NCBI RefSeq assembly: GCF_017896165.1
Contig: NZ_JAFCNB010000010.1
Span: 124,001 to 188,000, forward strand
Direction of reading: 5' to 3'
From: Microbispora oryzae
GTDB taxonomy: Bacteria > Actinomycetota > Actinomycetes > Streptosporangiales > Streptosporangiaceae
Length of the DNA: 64,000 bases
The notes beneath the pieces were generated by a model. That model was not told where the DNA came from. It saw only the letters and a program-made list of their open reading frames with translations, and ran no database searches. Below, piece after piece: positions 1-7,494 of this stretch; the stretch's first letter is position 1, and every line of letters begins with the position of its first letter. Made by a program: the position numbers and the translations under genes.

Positions 1-1
1 C

Positions 2-346
2 CTGCTGGCGATCCTCGGCGTCGTCAACCACGTCAGGTTCGTCCGCGGCGGGCCCGGCAGCACCTGGGCGGCGCGCTACTTCGACACCGACAACCCCAAG
101 GAGCTGCGGAACCTGCCGTTCGCGCAGCTCCCGGGGGCCGTCATGCTCGCGATGTGGGCCGTGATGCTCGCCTACACCTGGGTCTCCGGCCAGGAGACCT
201 GGGACGCGATCATGGGCCTGTTCCTCTTCGCGTCGTTCGTCTTCGGAGGCGTGGCGGTCAAGCGGCTCTACCGGCCGCCGCGCAGGGCCAAGCCCCGGTG
301 GCTCCTGGAGATGGAGCGGGCCGAGGAGGAACGCCGGGCCGTCTGA
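2..346 (+). CDS. C-terminal part of an integral membrane protein (5' end outside window)
   Basis: The frame is open from the first bases of the window and runs to a TGA at 344-346, so the real gene starts upstream; the internal ATG at 143 is not its start. The visible 114 residues contain a first hydrophobic stretch at the left edge, a polar loop, two further membrane segments (around PGAVMLAMWAVMLAYTW and IMGLFLFASFVFGGVAV) and a basic, charged C-terminal tail rich in Arg and Glu. I do not recognise the family; the topology only supports an integral membrane protein. It converges on the next gene with 26 bp between the stops. Confidence 0.6.
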   Translation: MLAILGVVNHVRFVRGGPGSTWAARYFDTDNPKELRNLPFAQLPGAVMLAMWAVMLAYTWVSGQETWDAIMGLFLFASFVFGGVAVKRLYRPPRRAKPRWLLEMERAEEERRAV

Positions 347-372
347 CGCCAAGACGCGTCAGGCGCGGCCCT

Positions 373-1005
373 TCAGACGAGGCCGAGGGCGTCGGACAGC
401 GAGTCCACCACCGGGACGCCGACGCCCTCCAGGTCTGACCGCCTGGTCATGCCGCCGGCGTAGAGGATGGCGCGGGCGCCGACGTGCTGGGCCGCGTGGG
501 CGTCGTCGACGCTGTCGCCGATGACGACCACCTTGGCCGGGTCGAGGTCGAGCGCCCGCAGGTGCTCCACCATGTGCTCCGCCTTCGCGCCGCCGGTCGC
601 CGTGCGCAGCCCGTCGACCCGGCGGAAGTGGCCGGAGATGCCGAACTCGCCGACCTTGCCGAGCAGCCGGTCGTGCATCCACATCGACAGCAGTGACTGC
701 GTGCGGCCCGCCTCGTCCCATGCGCGCAGGCTCGACAGCGCGCCCTCGGCGAGGCTGCAGGCCTCCATCAGCCGGTGGTAGTGATCGTGGAAGCCGACGT
801 CGAGCTGCTCCCATTCGCCGTCCCGGAGGGGCCGGCCCAGCATGCGCTCGTAGGCCACCCAGATCGGGCGGGTGTAGACCTCACGGAAACCCTCGATGTC
901 GTACGGGCCGATGCCGTACGGCTGGAAGATCTCGTTGGTCGCGGCGACGATGGCGTCGATGTCGTGAAAAAGGGTGCCGTTCCAGTCCCAAACGATGTGT
1001 GTCAT
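373..1005 (-). CDS. HAD-family hydrolase (phosphatase-like)
   Basis: 210 residues with HAD motif I near the N-terminus (DWNGT, residues 7-11; nucleophile Asp7, with Asn at the usual second-Asp +2 position) and motif IV GDSVDD at about 163-168, with an alpha-helical cap between. The Asn in place of the second motif I Asp is unusual for a phosphatase and may mark altered chemistry. The ATG is preceded by GGAGGGGAT, a good ribosome site. It is the last of three minus-strand genes with the DUF6912-like gene (54 bp upstream) and another HAD gene. Substrate is not evident. Confidence 0.85.
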   Translation of the reverse strand: MTHIVWDWNGTLFHDIDAIVAATNEIFQPYGIGPYDIEGFREVYTRPIWVAYERMLGRPLRDGEWEQLDVGFHDHYHRLMEACSLAEGALSSLRAWDEAGRTQSLLSMWMHDRLLGKVGEFGISGHFRRVDGLRTATGGAKAEHMVEHLRALDLDPAKVVVIGDSVDDAHAAQHVGARAILYAGGMTRRSDLEGVGVPVVDSLSDALGLV

Positions 1006-1059
1006 ATCCCCTCCAGCTTAAGCGTCCCCGGTGACGACGCCGTGAACACCACGGAGTCG

Positions 1060-1578
1060 TCAGGAGAGCAGGTCGGGGATCTCCTGGGTGGCGTACCACA
1101 TGAGCTCGTGGTCCTCCGCGCCGTCCACGACGAACCGGGCGTCGTCGTCGCCCGCGTCCGCGGCGGGCAGCGCCGCCACGGCCGCCGCGACGTCGGCGAC
1201 GGCGTCGGAGTCGTCGACGTGGACGGCGGCGATCCGGGACACGGCGATCGGCTCGTGCACCCGCACCCGGGCGCGCTCCGCCAGGTCGGCGCCCATCTTG
1301 ACGGTCTCGTCCGGCACCTCGACGGCCACGACGACGCGGCGGTCATCGCCCGCCGTCCCGTCCGTTGTCCCGTCCGCGCGATCGGCGGCGAGCATCCGCA
1401 GGGAGGCGCGGGCGGCCTCCGTGAGCGCCACGTACTCCAGTTCCTCGGTGTCACCGGAGGCGTACCACTCGACCAGCGCGGGGGTCACCGCATAACCGGT
1501 CAGCGGGGCAGGCCCGAGCTCTCCCGCCGCGACCACACGGGCCAGCGCGGGAAGGGTGCTCGGCAGATACACGCGCAT
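1060..1578 (-). CDS. DUF6912-like conserved protein
   Basis: 172 residues beginning MRVYLPSTLPALARVV, rich in Ala, Val and Asp, with a GYAVTPAL motif and a central run that resembles actinobacterial proteins labelled DUF6912. No catalytic motif or membrane segment is visible, so it is predicted cytosolic. GAGGAACCC precedes the ATG. It starts 12 bp after the stop of the upstream HAD gene, so the two are probably co-transcribed. Function unknown; the family name is recalled, not searched. Confidence 0.7.
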   Translation of the reverse strand: MRVYLPSTLPALARVVAAGELGPAPLTGYAVTPALVEWYASGDTEELEYVALTEAARASLRMLAADRADGTTDGTAGDDRRVVVAVEVPDETVKMGADLAERARVRVHEPIAVSRIAAVHVDDSDAVADVAAAVAALPAADAGDDDARFVVDGAEDHELMWYATQEIPDLLS

Positions 1579-1590
1579 GGGTTCCTCGAC

Positions 1591-2349
1591 TCAGAGACGT
1601 TCGGGTGTGGCCGGCCGGCCGGGCCCGCCCGGGGCCGGGGACGCCGGGAAAACCGGGACGCCCAGGACATCCGGAGAATCCGGGACGTCCGGGGAGGGCG
1701 ACGCGCGGAGCGGCGTCCGGAACAGCCGCTCCAGCTCGGCGATCGTCGCCGCCGGCTCCAGATGGTGGACGCCCACCAGGCCCAGGGCGCGGGCCGCCAC
1801 GATGTTGGCCTCGATGTCGTCGACGAACACGCACTGCCCCGGCTCCAGGGACAGCAGCCCGAGCGCGTGCCGGAAGATCCGTTCCTCGGGCTTGCGCATG
1901 CCGACCTCGCCGGAGATGACGACGGCGTCGAAGATCTCGTCCCAGTCGTCCCTGGGGTAGTCGTTGCCCCACGAATTGGACAGCAGGCAGGTGGACAGGC
2001 CGGCCGCGCGGGCCAGCCGCAGCATCGCGTTCATCTCGTCGAGCGGGCGGAAGCCGGCGAACATCCGGGCGAGCAGGCCGTCGGCCTCCGGCTGCCCGCC
2101 GTCCAGGGTGCGCAGCCGGGCGGCCACCCGGCGCTCGAACTCGGCGGCCGGCAACTCGCCTCGTTCGAGGGCGTGGACGGGGTTGTCCCCCGGCCCGAGG
2201 CCGCCCTCGTAGGCGTGCACGATCAGCGTGCTCATGACCTCCCGGTAGTGGTGGGGATCGATCCGATCCGCCTCGATCCACTCCGCGACCGACTCGGCGA
2301 GGCCCGTGGTGAGCACTCCGCCCCAGTCGATCAGCACGCCCCTCAGCAT
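1591..2349 (-). CDS. HAD-IA family hydrolase
   Basis: 252 residues from the chosen start. Motif I reads LIDWGGVL (nucleophile Asp at residue 7), a helical cap follows, then the LLSNSWG motif II and a late VFVDDIEANI motif IV, which is the layout of HAD subfamily IA. The ATG at 2349 is preferred over a GTG 21 nt upstream because GGGAGA lies 6 nt before it. The last ~30 residues are a Pro/Gly/Ser-rich tail (SPDVPDSPDVLG...) outside the HAD fold. Substrate unknown; small-phosphomonoester hydrolase is inferred from the family. Confidence 0.82.
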   Translation of the reverse strand: MLRGVLIDWGGVLTTGLAESVAEWIEADRIDPHHYREVMSTLIVHAYEGGLGPGDNPVHALERGELPAAEFERRVAARLRTLDGGQPEADGLLARMFAGFRPLDEMNAMLRLARAAGLSTCLLSNSWGNDYPRDDWDEIFDAVVISGEVGMRKPEERIFRHALGLLSLEPGQCVFVDDIEANIVAARALGLVGVHHLEPAATIAELERLFRTPLRASPSPDVPDSPDVLGVPVFPASPAPGGPGRPATPERL

Positions 2350-2416
2350 CGCGTTCTCCCGCACGTGCACAGAAAATACCCAATTCTCCAGCGTACGGCG
2401 GCCGGTGGGCGGCGCG

Positions 2417-3790
2417 TCACCGATCGCCGGGCGCGGTAGACACCCGCCTGGCGACCTTCAGGTGCTCGGCCGACCGCAGGGCGCCCGGATCGGTCCTGAT
2501 GGGACCGGCCATGCCGCGCTTCTGCTTCAGCCGGAGGATCCGCGTGACGGACTGGTCGAGCCGCTCCTCGGAGATCCGGCCCGACTTCACCGCCTTGAGC
2601 ACGGCGCCGTACGCGGTGTCGAGGTTGGGCGGCATCAGCAGCAGATCGGCCCCGGCGAGGACGGCCCGCACCGCCACCTCGGCGTCGCCGTACTTCTTCC
2701 GCACGCCCGCCATGTCGAGCGCGTCGGTGGTGATCACTCCGTCGAAGCCGAGCTCGTCGCGGAGCAGGCCGGTAAGGATGCGGTGCGACAGCGTGGCCGG
2801 GTCTCCCGACGGGTCGAGCTTCGGCATGACGACGTGGGCCGACATGACGGCGTCCACGCCGTGCGCGATGGCCGCCCGGAACGGCGGCGCGTCCACCTTC
2901 CGCCAGGTGGACATGGAGTGATTGATGACGGGCAGCCCGGTGTGGCTGTCGACCGTCGTGTCCCCGTGCCCGGGGAAGTGCTTGGCGACGGACGCGACGC
3001 CGGCCTTGTGGAACCCGTCGACCGCCGCTCCCACCATGCTCGCCACCCTCTTCGGGTCGGCGCCGTACGCGCGGGGACCGATGACGGGGTTGCGCGGGTT
3101 GATGTTCACGTCGGCGACGGGAGCGAAGTCGAGGCCGATGCCGAGATCCTTCAGCTCCTCCCCCGTCACCCGGGCCGCGTCGCGCGCGTTGGCGGGGTCG
3201 CCGGTCGCCCCGATCGCCATGGATCCGGGAAGCTTCGTGATGATGGGCGCGAGCCGGGAGACGACGCCGTTCTCCTGGTCGACGCCGATGAGCAGCGGAG
3301 TGCCGGACGCCTCGCGCAGCCCGGTGGTCAGGTCGGCGACCTGCCGGGCGCCGGACACGTTGCCGGCCCAGGGGAACAGGATGACGCCGCCGGGCCGATA
3401 CTTCCGCACCGCCTCCGCGGGGGTCGCCACGCCGTAACGCGCCCGGTTCTCCTTGTGGACGGAGTCGGCGCGGGAGCCGAACACGACCATCACGAAGAGC
3501 TGGCCGACCTTCTCCTCCAGGCTCATCCCCGCGAGGGCGGCCGCGGGATCCCAGCCGGAGCCGGTGTCCGCGGAGGTGCCGGACGCCGGGCTGGGCGTGA
3601 GACTCACGGCCGGGCTCCGCACCGGGCTCCCCGCCGGGGTCGGCTGGGGGGCCTGCGATGAGGGGCGCACGGCTTGGCCCAAACTCACCGGGCCGCCGGA
3701 ACAGCCCGCCAGCACGCCCGTCGCGCATCCCGTCATGAGGAGGATCAGTAGCCCGATGGCGCCCCGTCGCAGTTGTGACACGCCCTTCAC
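2417..3790 (-). CDS. Glycoside hydrolase family 3 lipoprotein (beta-N-acetylhexosaminidase, NagZ-like)
   Basis: 457 residues. An N-terminal hydrophobic segment ends in VLAGC (Cys about residue 29), a lipobox for membrane anchoring outside the cell, followed by a Ser/Pro/Ala-rich linker to about residue 85. The GH3 catalytic domain shows the NagZ-type KHFPGHGDT motif (about 268-276) and ITTDALDMAG (about 351-360), whose Asp is the predicted nucleophile. Such enzymes release N-acetylglucosamine from cell-wall or chitin fragments. Its position beside an amino-sugar PTS block suggests it supplies substrate for that transporter. GTG start without a clear ribosome site; a 3-codon-shorter GTG start is possible. 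Confidence 0.85.
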   Translation of the reverse strand: MKGVSQLRRGAIGLLILLMTGCATGVLAGCSGGPVSLGQAVRPSSQAPQPTPAGSPVRSPAVSLTPSPASGTSADTGSGWDPAAALAGMSLEEKVGQLFVMVVFGSRADSVHKENRARYGVATPAEAVRKYRPGGVILFPWAGNVSGARQVADLTTGLREASGTPLLIGVDQENGVVSRLAPIITKLPGSMAIGATGDPANARDAARVTGEELKDLGIGLDFAPVADVNINPRNPVIGPRAYGADPKRVASMVGAAVDGFHKAGVASVAKHFPGHGDTTVDSHTGLPVINHSMSTWRKVDAPPFRAAIAHGVDAVMSAHVVMPKLDPSGDPATLSHRILTGLLRDELGFDGVITTDALDMAGVRKKYGDAEVAVRAVLAGADLLLMPPNLDTAYGAVLKAVKSGRISEERLDQSVTRILRLKQKRGMAGPIRTDPGALRSAEHLKVARRVSTAPGDR

Positions 3791-3807
3791 CGTAACGGCG
3801 TCGCGGA

Positions 3808-3837
3808 CCCGGTCGTGCGGAAACGCGCACGACCGGG
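3808..3837. terminator. Perfect hairpin between ptsI and the GH3 gene
   Basis: Eleven-base arms CCCGGTCGTGC (3808-3818) and GCACGACCGGG (3827-3837) are perfectly complementary with an 8-nt loop. It lies 43 bp after the ptsI stop on the minus strand and just ahead of the GH3 gene. There is no T-run, so it may be an actinobacterial terminator or an attenuating leader structure for the GH3 gene. Confidence 0.6.
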
Positions 3838-3879
3838 CCCCGGAACGCCCCTTGTGTGACGGGTCTTACATGGCGGCAC

Positions 3880-5676
3880 CTACAGCGCCAGCGCCGCGAG
3901 GCCGGGGAGCTCCGCGCGGGCCGCGTCCCTGGCCCCGGCCGCGGAGACCGCCGACCGGGCGGCGCGGGCGGCCGCCGCGCACTGCTCCAGGGTGTGCCGC
4001 CCGAGCGCCGCGCGCACCCAGGGCAGCGCGGGCGCGCCCATGGACAGCGAGGTGACGCCGAGGCCGACGAGCACGCAGGCGAGCGCCGGGTCGGCCGCCG
4101 CCTCGCCGCACACGCCGCAGCCCTTGCCCTGCGGCGACGCCGACGCCGCCGCCGACGCGGCGAGCACGACCAGGTCGAGCACCGCGGGGTGCCACGGGTT
4201 CTGCAGGCCAGCGACCGCGCTGACCTGCCGGTCGGCGGCGAGGGCGTACTGCGTCAGGTCGTTGGTGCCGATGGAGAAGAACTCGACCGCTCCGGCGAGA
4301 TCGGCGGCCCGCAGCGCGGCGGACGGCACCTCGATCATGATGCCGGGCCTGCGCAGCCCGGCCTCGCGGCAGGCGGCGGCGAACCACTCGGCCTCCGCCG
4401 CGGTGGCGACCATCGGGGCCATCACCTCGACCTCGGCCGTCGTGCCCTCGGCGGCCGCGGCGAGCGCGGCCAGTTGGGTCGCCATGATGCCGGGGTGGCG
4501 GCGGAACATGCGCACGCCACGTTCGCCGAGCGCCGGATTGGGTTCCTCCTCCGACGGCGGCAGGAAGGCGAGCGGCTTGTCGGCGCCAGCGTCGAGCGTG
4601 CGGACCACGACCCGGCCGCCGGGGAACGCCTCGAAGACCGGCCGGTAGGCGGCCTCCTGCTCCTCGGCCGTCGGCGCGGTGTCGCGGTCGAGGAAGAGGA
4701 ACTCGGTGCGGTAGAGGCCCACGCCCTCCGCGCCGTACGCGAGCGCCGCCTCCAGGTCGCGCGGCCCGCCGATGTTGGCGAGCAGCGGGACCGGATGACC
4801 GTCGGCGGTCGCGCCGGGACCCGTGGCCGCGGACAGCACGGCCCTGCGCGCCTCCTCCGCCGCCCGCGCCCGGCCGACCTCCTCGGCGGACGGCGACGGC
4901 CGGACCTCGCCGGACCCCCCGTCGACCAGCACGGGCGTGCCGGGCGGGAGGGTCGTCGCGCCCGCGCAGCCGACCACCGCGGGCACGCCCATCGAACGGG
5001 CGAGGATCGCGGTGTGGCTGGTGGGGCCGCCCTGCTCGGTCACGAAGGCCGCGACGACGTCCTTCGACAGCAGCGCGGTGTCGGCGGGCGCCAGGTCCCT
5101 GGCGACCAGGACGAACGGCTCGTCGGCGTGGTCGGGCACCCCCGGCATCGGCAGCCCGGTGAGCACGGCGACCGTCCGGTCGCGGATGTCGTCGAGGTCG
5201 GCGGCCCGCTCACCCAGATAACCGCCCGCCGCGACGAGCAGTTCGCGGTATCCGCCGAACGCCTCGAACACGGCTCGCGCGGCGGACACGCCCTGGCCGA
5301 TCAGCCGGCTCACCTCGTCGGCCAGGCCGGGGTCGCGGGCCATCATGGCCTGCGCGAAGAGGACCTCCTCGGCCTCCCCGCCGGCCCGCGCACCACGCGC
5401 CTCCAGGTCGGCGGCGACCCGCTCGAGAGCGTCCTTGGCGCGGGCGCGCTCGGCGGCCGCGTCGCCGTCGTGCCGCCCGCGCCTGTCGGGCTCGGGGATG
5501 CCGCCGACGACGACGTACACCGGGCCGTAGCCGGTGCCGGGGCTGACCCCGGTGCCGCTGAGGACCCGCGGCCCGGCCGTGTCGCCGGGGCTCGTGCTGC
5601 CGGACCTCGTGTCACCGGGTTCAGTGCTGCCGGACCCTGTGCCGCCCACGGGCTCCCGCCCGTCCCGCGCCGCCAC
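3880..5676 (-). CDS. ptsI: Phosphoenolpyruvate-protein phosphotransferase, PTS enzyme I
   Basis: 598 residues. EI takes phosphate from PEP and passes it to HPr in the cytosol. Seen in order: the N-terminal LSGTGVSPGTGYGPV strand, the phospho-His motif GGPTSHTAIL (His about 221), the TNDLTQYALAADR segment of the PEP-binding barrel (about 470) and the catalytic Cys in GKGCGVCGE (about 520). Unlike usual EI, about 35 Gly/Ser/Thr/Pro-rich residues precede the first strand. The GTG start is 5 bp after the ptsH stop with no clear ribosome site, so it is probably translated by coupling to ptsH. Confidence 0.95.
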   Translation of the reverse strand: MAARDGREPVGGTGSGSTEPGDTRSGSTSPGDTAGPRVLSGTGVSPGTGYGPVYVVVGGIPEPDRRGRHDGDAAAERARAKDALERVAADLEARGARAGGEAEEVLFAQAMMARDPGLADEVSRLIGQGVSAARAVFEAFGGYRELLVAAGGYLGERAADLDDIRDRTVAVLTGLPMPGVPDHADEPFVLVARDLAPADTALLSKDVVAAFVTEQGGPTSHTAILARSMGVPAVVGCAGATTLPPGTPVLVDGGSGEVRPSPSAEEVGRARAAEEARRAVLSAATGPGATADGHPVPLLANIGGPRDLEAALAYGAEGVGLYRTEFLFLDRDTAPTAEEQEAAYRPVFEAFPGGRVVVRTLDAGADKPLAFLPPSEEEPNPALGERGVRMFRRHPGIMATQLAALAAAAEGTTAEVEVMAPMVATAAEAEWFAAACREAGLRRPGIMIEVPSAALRAADLAGAVEFFSIGTNDLTQYALAADRQVSAVAGLQNPWHPAVLDLVVLAASAAASASPQGKGCGVCGEAAADPALACVLVGLGVTSLSMGAPALPWVRAALGRHTLEQCAAAARAARSAVSAAGARDAARAELPGLAALAL

Positions 5677-5681
5677 CGTGA

Positions 5682-5939
5682 TCAGGGCGCCGAGGCGATC
5701 TCGGCGAGCCGGTCGAGGAGCTCGTCCGCGCCCTCGCCCTCGGCCTCGATGACGATGGACTCGTTCTGCCGCACGTCAAGTGCGAGCACCGACAGGATGC
5801 TCTTGGCGTTCACGGGCTTGCCGCCCGCCTTGGCGACGGTGACGTCGAACGCCGCCTTGGCCGCGGTCTGCACGAACGTGGCCGCCGGCCGGGCGTGCAA
5901 ACCCACCTCCGACGTCACGGTGACCTTCCGCTCCCCCAC
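5682..5939 (-). CDS. ptsH: Phosphocarrier protein HPr
   Basis: 85 residues, the normal HPr length. The active-site motif GLHARPA places the phosphorylated His at residue 15, and Ser47 sits in the AKSILSVLAL helix where the regulatory serine of Firmicute HPr lies. The GTG start follows AGGAGG with 4 nt spacing. HPr relays phosphate from EI to the EIIA encoded 0.8 kb upstream. A DasR-type operator lies 138 bp upstream of the start, indicating amino-sugar control of ptsHI. Confidence 0.96.
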   Translation of the reverse strand: MGERKVTVTSEVGLHARPAATFVQTAAKAAFDVTVAKAGGKPVNAKSILSVLALDVRQNESIVIEAEGEGADELLDRLAEIASAP

Positions 5940-6076
5940 GGTTCCTCCTCTGTTGTCCGAAGCTGTGGTCGAAGCCTGTCCGGAAGCGCCGCTCCGGTTC
6001 TCGGCGGGGCGCTCCTTCTTCCGGTGCTCTCTTCATAGGGCGTCCGCCCCGGATCTTGTTCCCCGGGGGTCCGTTC

Positions 6077-6092
6077 GCCGGTCTAGACCAGT
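6077..6092. promoter_or_regulatory. DasR-type operator (dre-like site) upstream of ptsH
   Basis: GCCGGTCTAGACCAGT contains the perfect palindrome GGTCTAGACC and matches the Streptomyces dre consensus (core TGGTCTAGACCA, recalled from the literature) at all but the leftmost bases. It lies 138 bp upstream of ptsH and overlaps the TAG stop codon of the HAD gene (6083-6085), whose stop is supplied by the operator itself. Predicted to bind the GntR regulator encoded at 8684. Confidence 0.75.
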
Positions 6093-6718
6093 CTCAGGTC
6101 CGTCAGTGGCCAGTCAACACCAGACAGATCGGGCACTACCAGATCCGCATGGGAGAGTTCCGTCTCATCGTGGGTCGTCGCGACCGCCACACACGTCATG
6201 CCGGCCGCCTTGGCCGCGGCGATACCCGCGAGCGAGTCTTCGAACACCACACAGGTGACCGGGTCGACCCCGAGCCGGTCGGCCGCCGCGAGATAGCCCG
6301 AGGGGTCGGGCTTGCCCACCACGACGTCCTCCGCCGACACGATGGTCCGTACCAGCTCGGCCACCTGGAGGGCGGCCAGCCGTTCCAGCGCCCAGGCCCG
6401 GTGGGCCGAGGTGACCAGGCCGAGCGGAGAGCCGCTGCCGGCGATCCGGCGCACCAGCTCGGCCGCGCCGGGCACCGGCTCGATGCCGGGCAGGCCGGGG
6501 AGTTCGTCGTACGAGAACACCTCCGCGAGCAGCGCCGTGACGTCGCCGTCGGGCATGATCTCGGGCAGCACGTCCCGGCCGCGGCGGCCCATGAAGCGCC
6601 GCACCAGCGTCTCGTCGGGTTCGAAGCCGTGGTTTTCGAGCAGCAGCCGCCACATGGCGAGGCTGCGCCGCTCGGTGTTGACCAGGGTGCCGTCCAGGTC
6701 GAAGAGCGCGGTCCGCAT
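6083..6718 (-). CDS. HAD-IA hydrolase (beta-phosphoglucomutase/sugar-phosphatase-like)
   Basis: 211 residues. Motif I ALFDLDGTLVNTE is at the N-terminus, a cap domain follows, then LVTSAHR (motif II), the GKPDPSGYL lysine motif III and VVFEDSLAGIAAAKAAGM (motif IV): a typical HAD-IA sugar-phosphate phosphatase or phosphoglucomutase. The ATG at 6718, with GAGGG 5 nt upstream, is preferred over one 21 nt earlier that would overlap the EIIA gene. Being last in the EIIA operon it probably acts on a phosphosugar made by this PTS, perhaps as detoxification; substrate is inferred. Confidence 0.85.
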   Translation of the reverse strand: MRTALFDLDGTLVNTERRSLAMWRLLLENHGFEPDETLVRRFMGRRGRDVLPEIMPDGDVTALLAEVFSYDELPGLPGIEPVPGAAELVRRIAGSGSPLGLVTSAHRAWALERLAALQVAELVRTIVSAEDVVVGKPDPSGYLAAADRLGVDPVTCVVFEDSLAGIAAAKAAGMTCVAVATTHDETELSHADLVVPDLSGVDWPLTDLRLV

Positions 6719-6729
6719 CACGACCCTCG

Positions 6730-7176
6730 TCACGACCACTGGAAGAGCGGGTCGCCGACGTCGACGCCGCCCTCGGCGACGGCCGTGACCGCGCCGGCGG
6801 CGGCGTCCAGGGCCACGACCGGGCAGACCGGCGAGCGCCCGCCGGCCTCGACGGCCGCGGGGTCCCAGGCCACGACGGGACGGCCCGCCTCGACCCGGTC
6901 GCCCTCGGCCGCGAGCAGCGTGAAGCCCTCACCCTTGAGCTGCACGGTGTCGATGCCGAGGTGCACCAGCACGCCCCTGCCGTCGTCGCCGACGACCACG
7001 AACGCGTGCGGGTGCAGCTTGACGATCGTGCCGTCGATGGGGGCGACGGCCTCACCGGGCTCCCGCCGGGGGTCGATCGCCGTCCCGGGGCCCACCATGA
7101 GCTGGGAGAACACCGGATCCGGCACGGCCGTCAGGCCCACGGCCGTCCCGGCGACCGGGGCGAGAACAGTCGTCAA
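6730..7176 (-). CDS. crr: PTS glucose-family EIIA component
   Basis: 148 residues. The glucose-type EIIA fold is visible: VAPIDGTIVKLHPHAFVV with His57 and GVLVHLGIDTV with His72. The 15-residue spacing equals that of the two active-site histidines in E. coli EIIA-Glc; the second is phosphorylated by HPr. The start is TTG (no ATG/GTG fits) with GGAAGGG upstream. Soluble, cytosolic; it should pass phosphate to the EIIB encoded just upstream for the EIIC at 9472. Confidence 0.93.
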   Translation of the reverse strand: MTTVLAPVAGTAVGLTAVPDPVFSQLMVGPGTAIDPRREPGEAVAPIDGTIVKLHPHAFVVVGDDGRGVLVHLGIDTVQLKGEGFTLLAAEGDRVEAGRPVVAWDPAAVEAGGRSPVCPVVALDAAAGAVTAVAEGGVDVGDPLFQWS

Positions 7177-7245
7177 TGAAGCGCCCTTCCCTGAGTTGCC
7201 CGGCTCGCCGTACGGCCGGTCTGGCCTGCCCGGAGGAGAGGCCGG

Positions 7246-7482
7246 TCAGCCGATGATGTCCTCGATGTCGCTGGCGATGGTGTCGGCCTCGGGGCCCACC
7301 ACGACCTGCACGACCTTGCCCGCGGCCATGACGCCGTGCGCGCCCGCGGCCTTCAGCGCGGCCTGGTCGACCTTGGACGGGTCGTGCACCTCGGTCCGCA
7401 GCCGCGTGATGCACGGCTCGATCTCGATGATGTTGTCCGCACCACCGAGCCCGGCGATGATCGCCTCGGCGTCTGCAGCCAT
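7246..7482 (-). CDS. PTS EIIB component (glucose/N-acetylglucosamine family)
   Basis: 78 residues, a stand-alone EIIB. The EPCITRLR motif carries the phosphorylated Cys24, and VVVGPEADTIASDIE ends the fold. GGAGGACC precedes the ATG. The gene starts 12 bp after the SIS-protein gene, giving an operon SIS-EIIB-EIIA-HAD, with the membrane EIIC in the divergent arm. Separate EIIB and EIIC chains are the arrangement of Streptomyces NagF/NagE2, so N-acetylglucosamine is the favoured substrate; glucose or glucosamine is not excluded. Confidence 0.92.
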   Translation of the reverse strand: MAADAEAIIAGLGGADNIIEIEPCITRLRTEVHDPSKVDQAALKAAGAHGVMAAGKVVQVVVGPEADTIASDIEDIIG

Positions 7483-7494
7483 GGGTCCTCCATT

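Noticed and set aside
7211-7230. Third dre-like site between EIIB and EIIA
   Set aside because: CCGGTCTGGCC keeps only part of the core and has no dyad; not enough to call.
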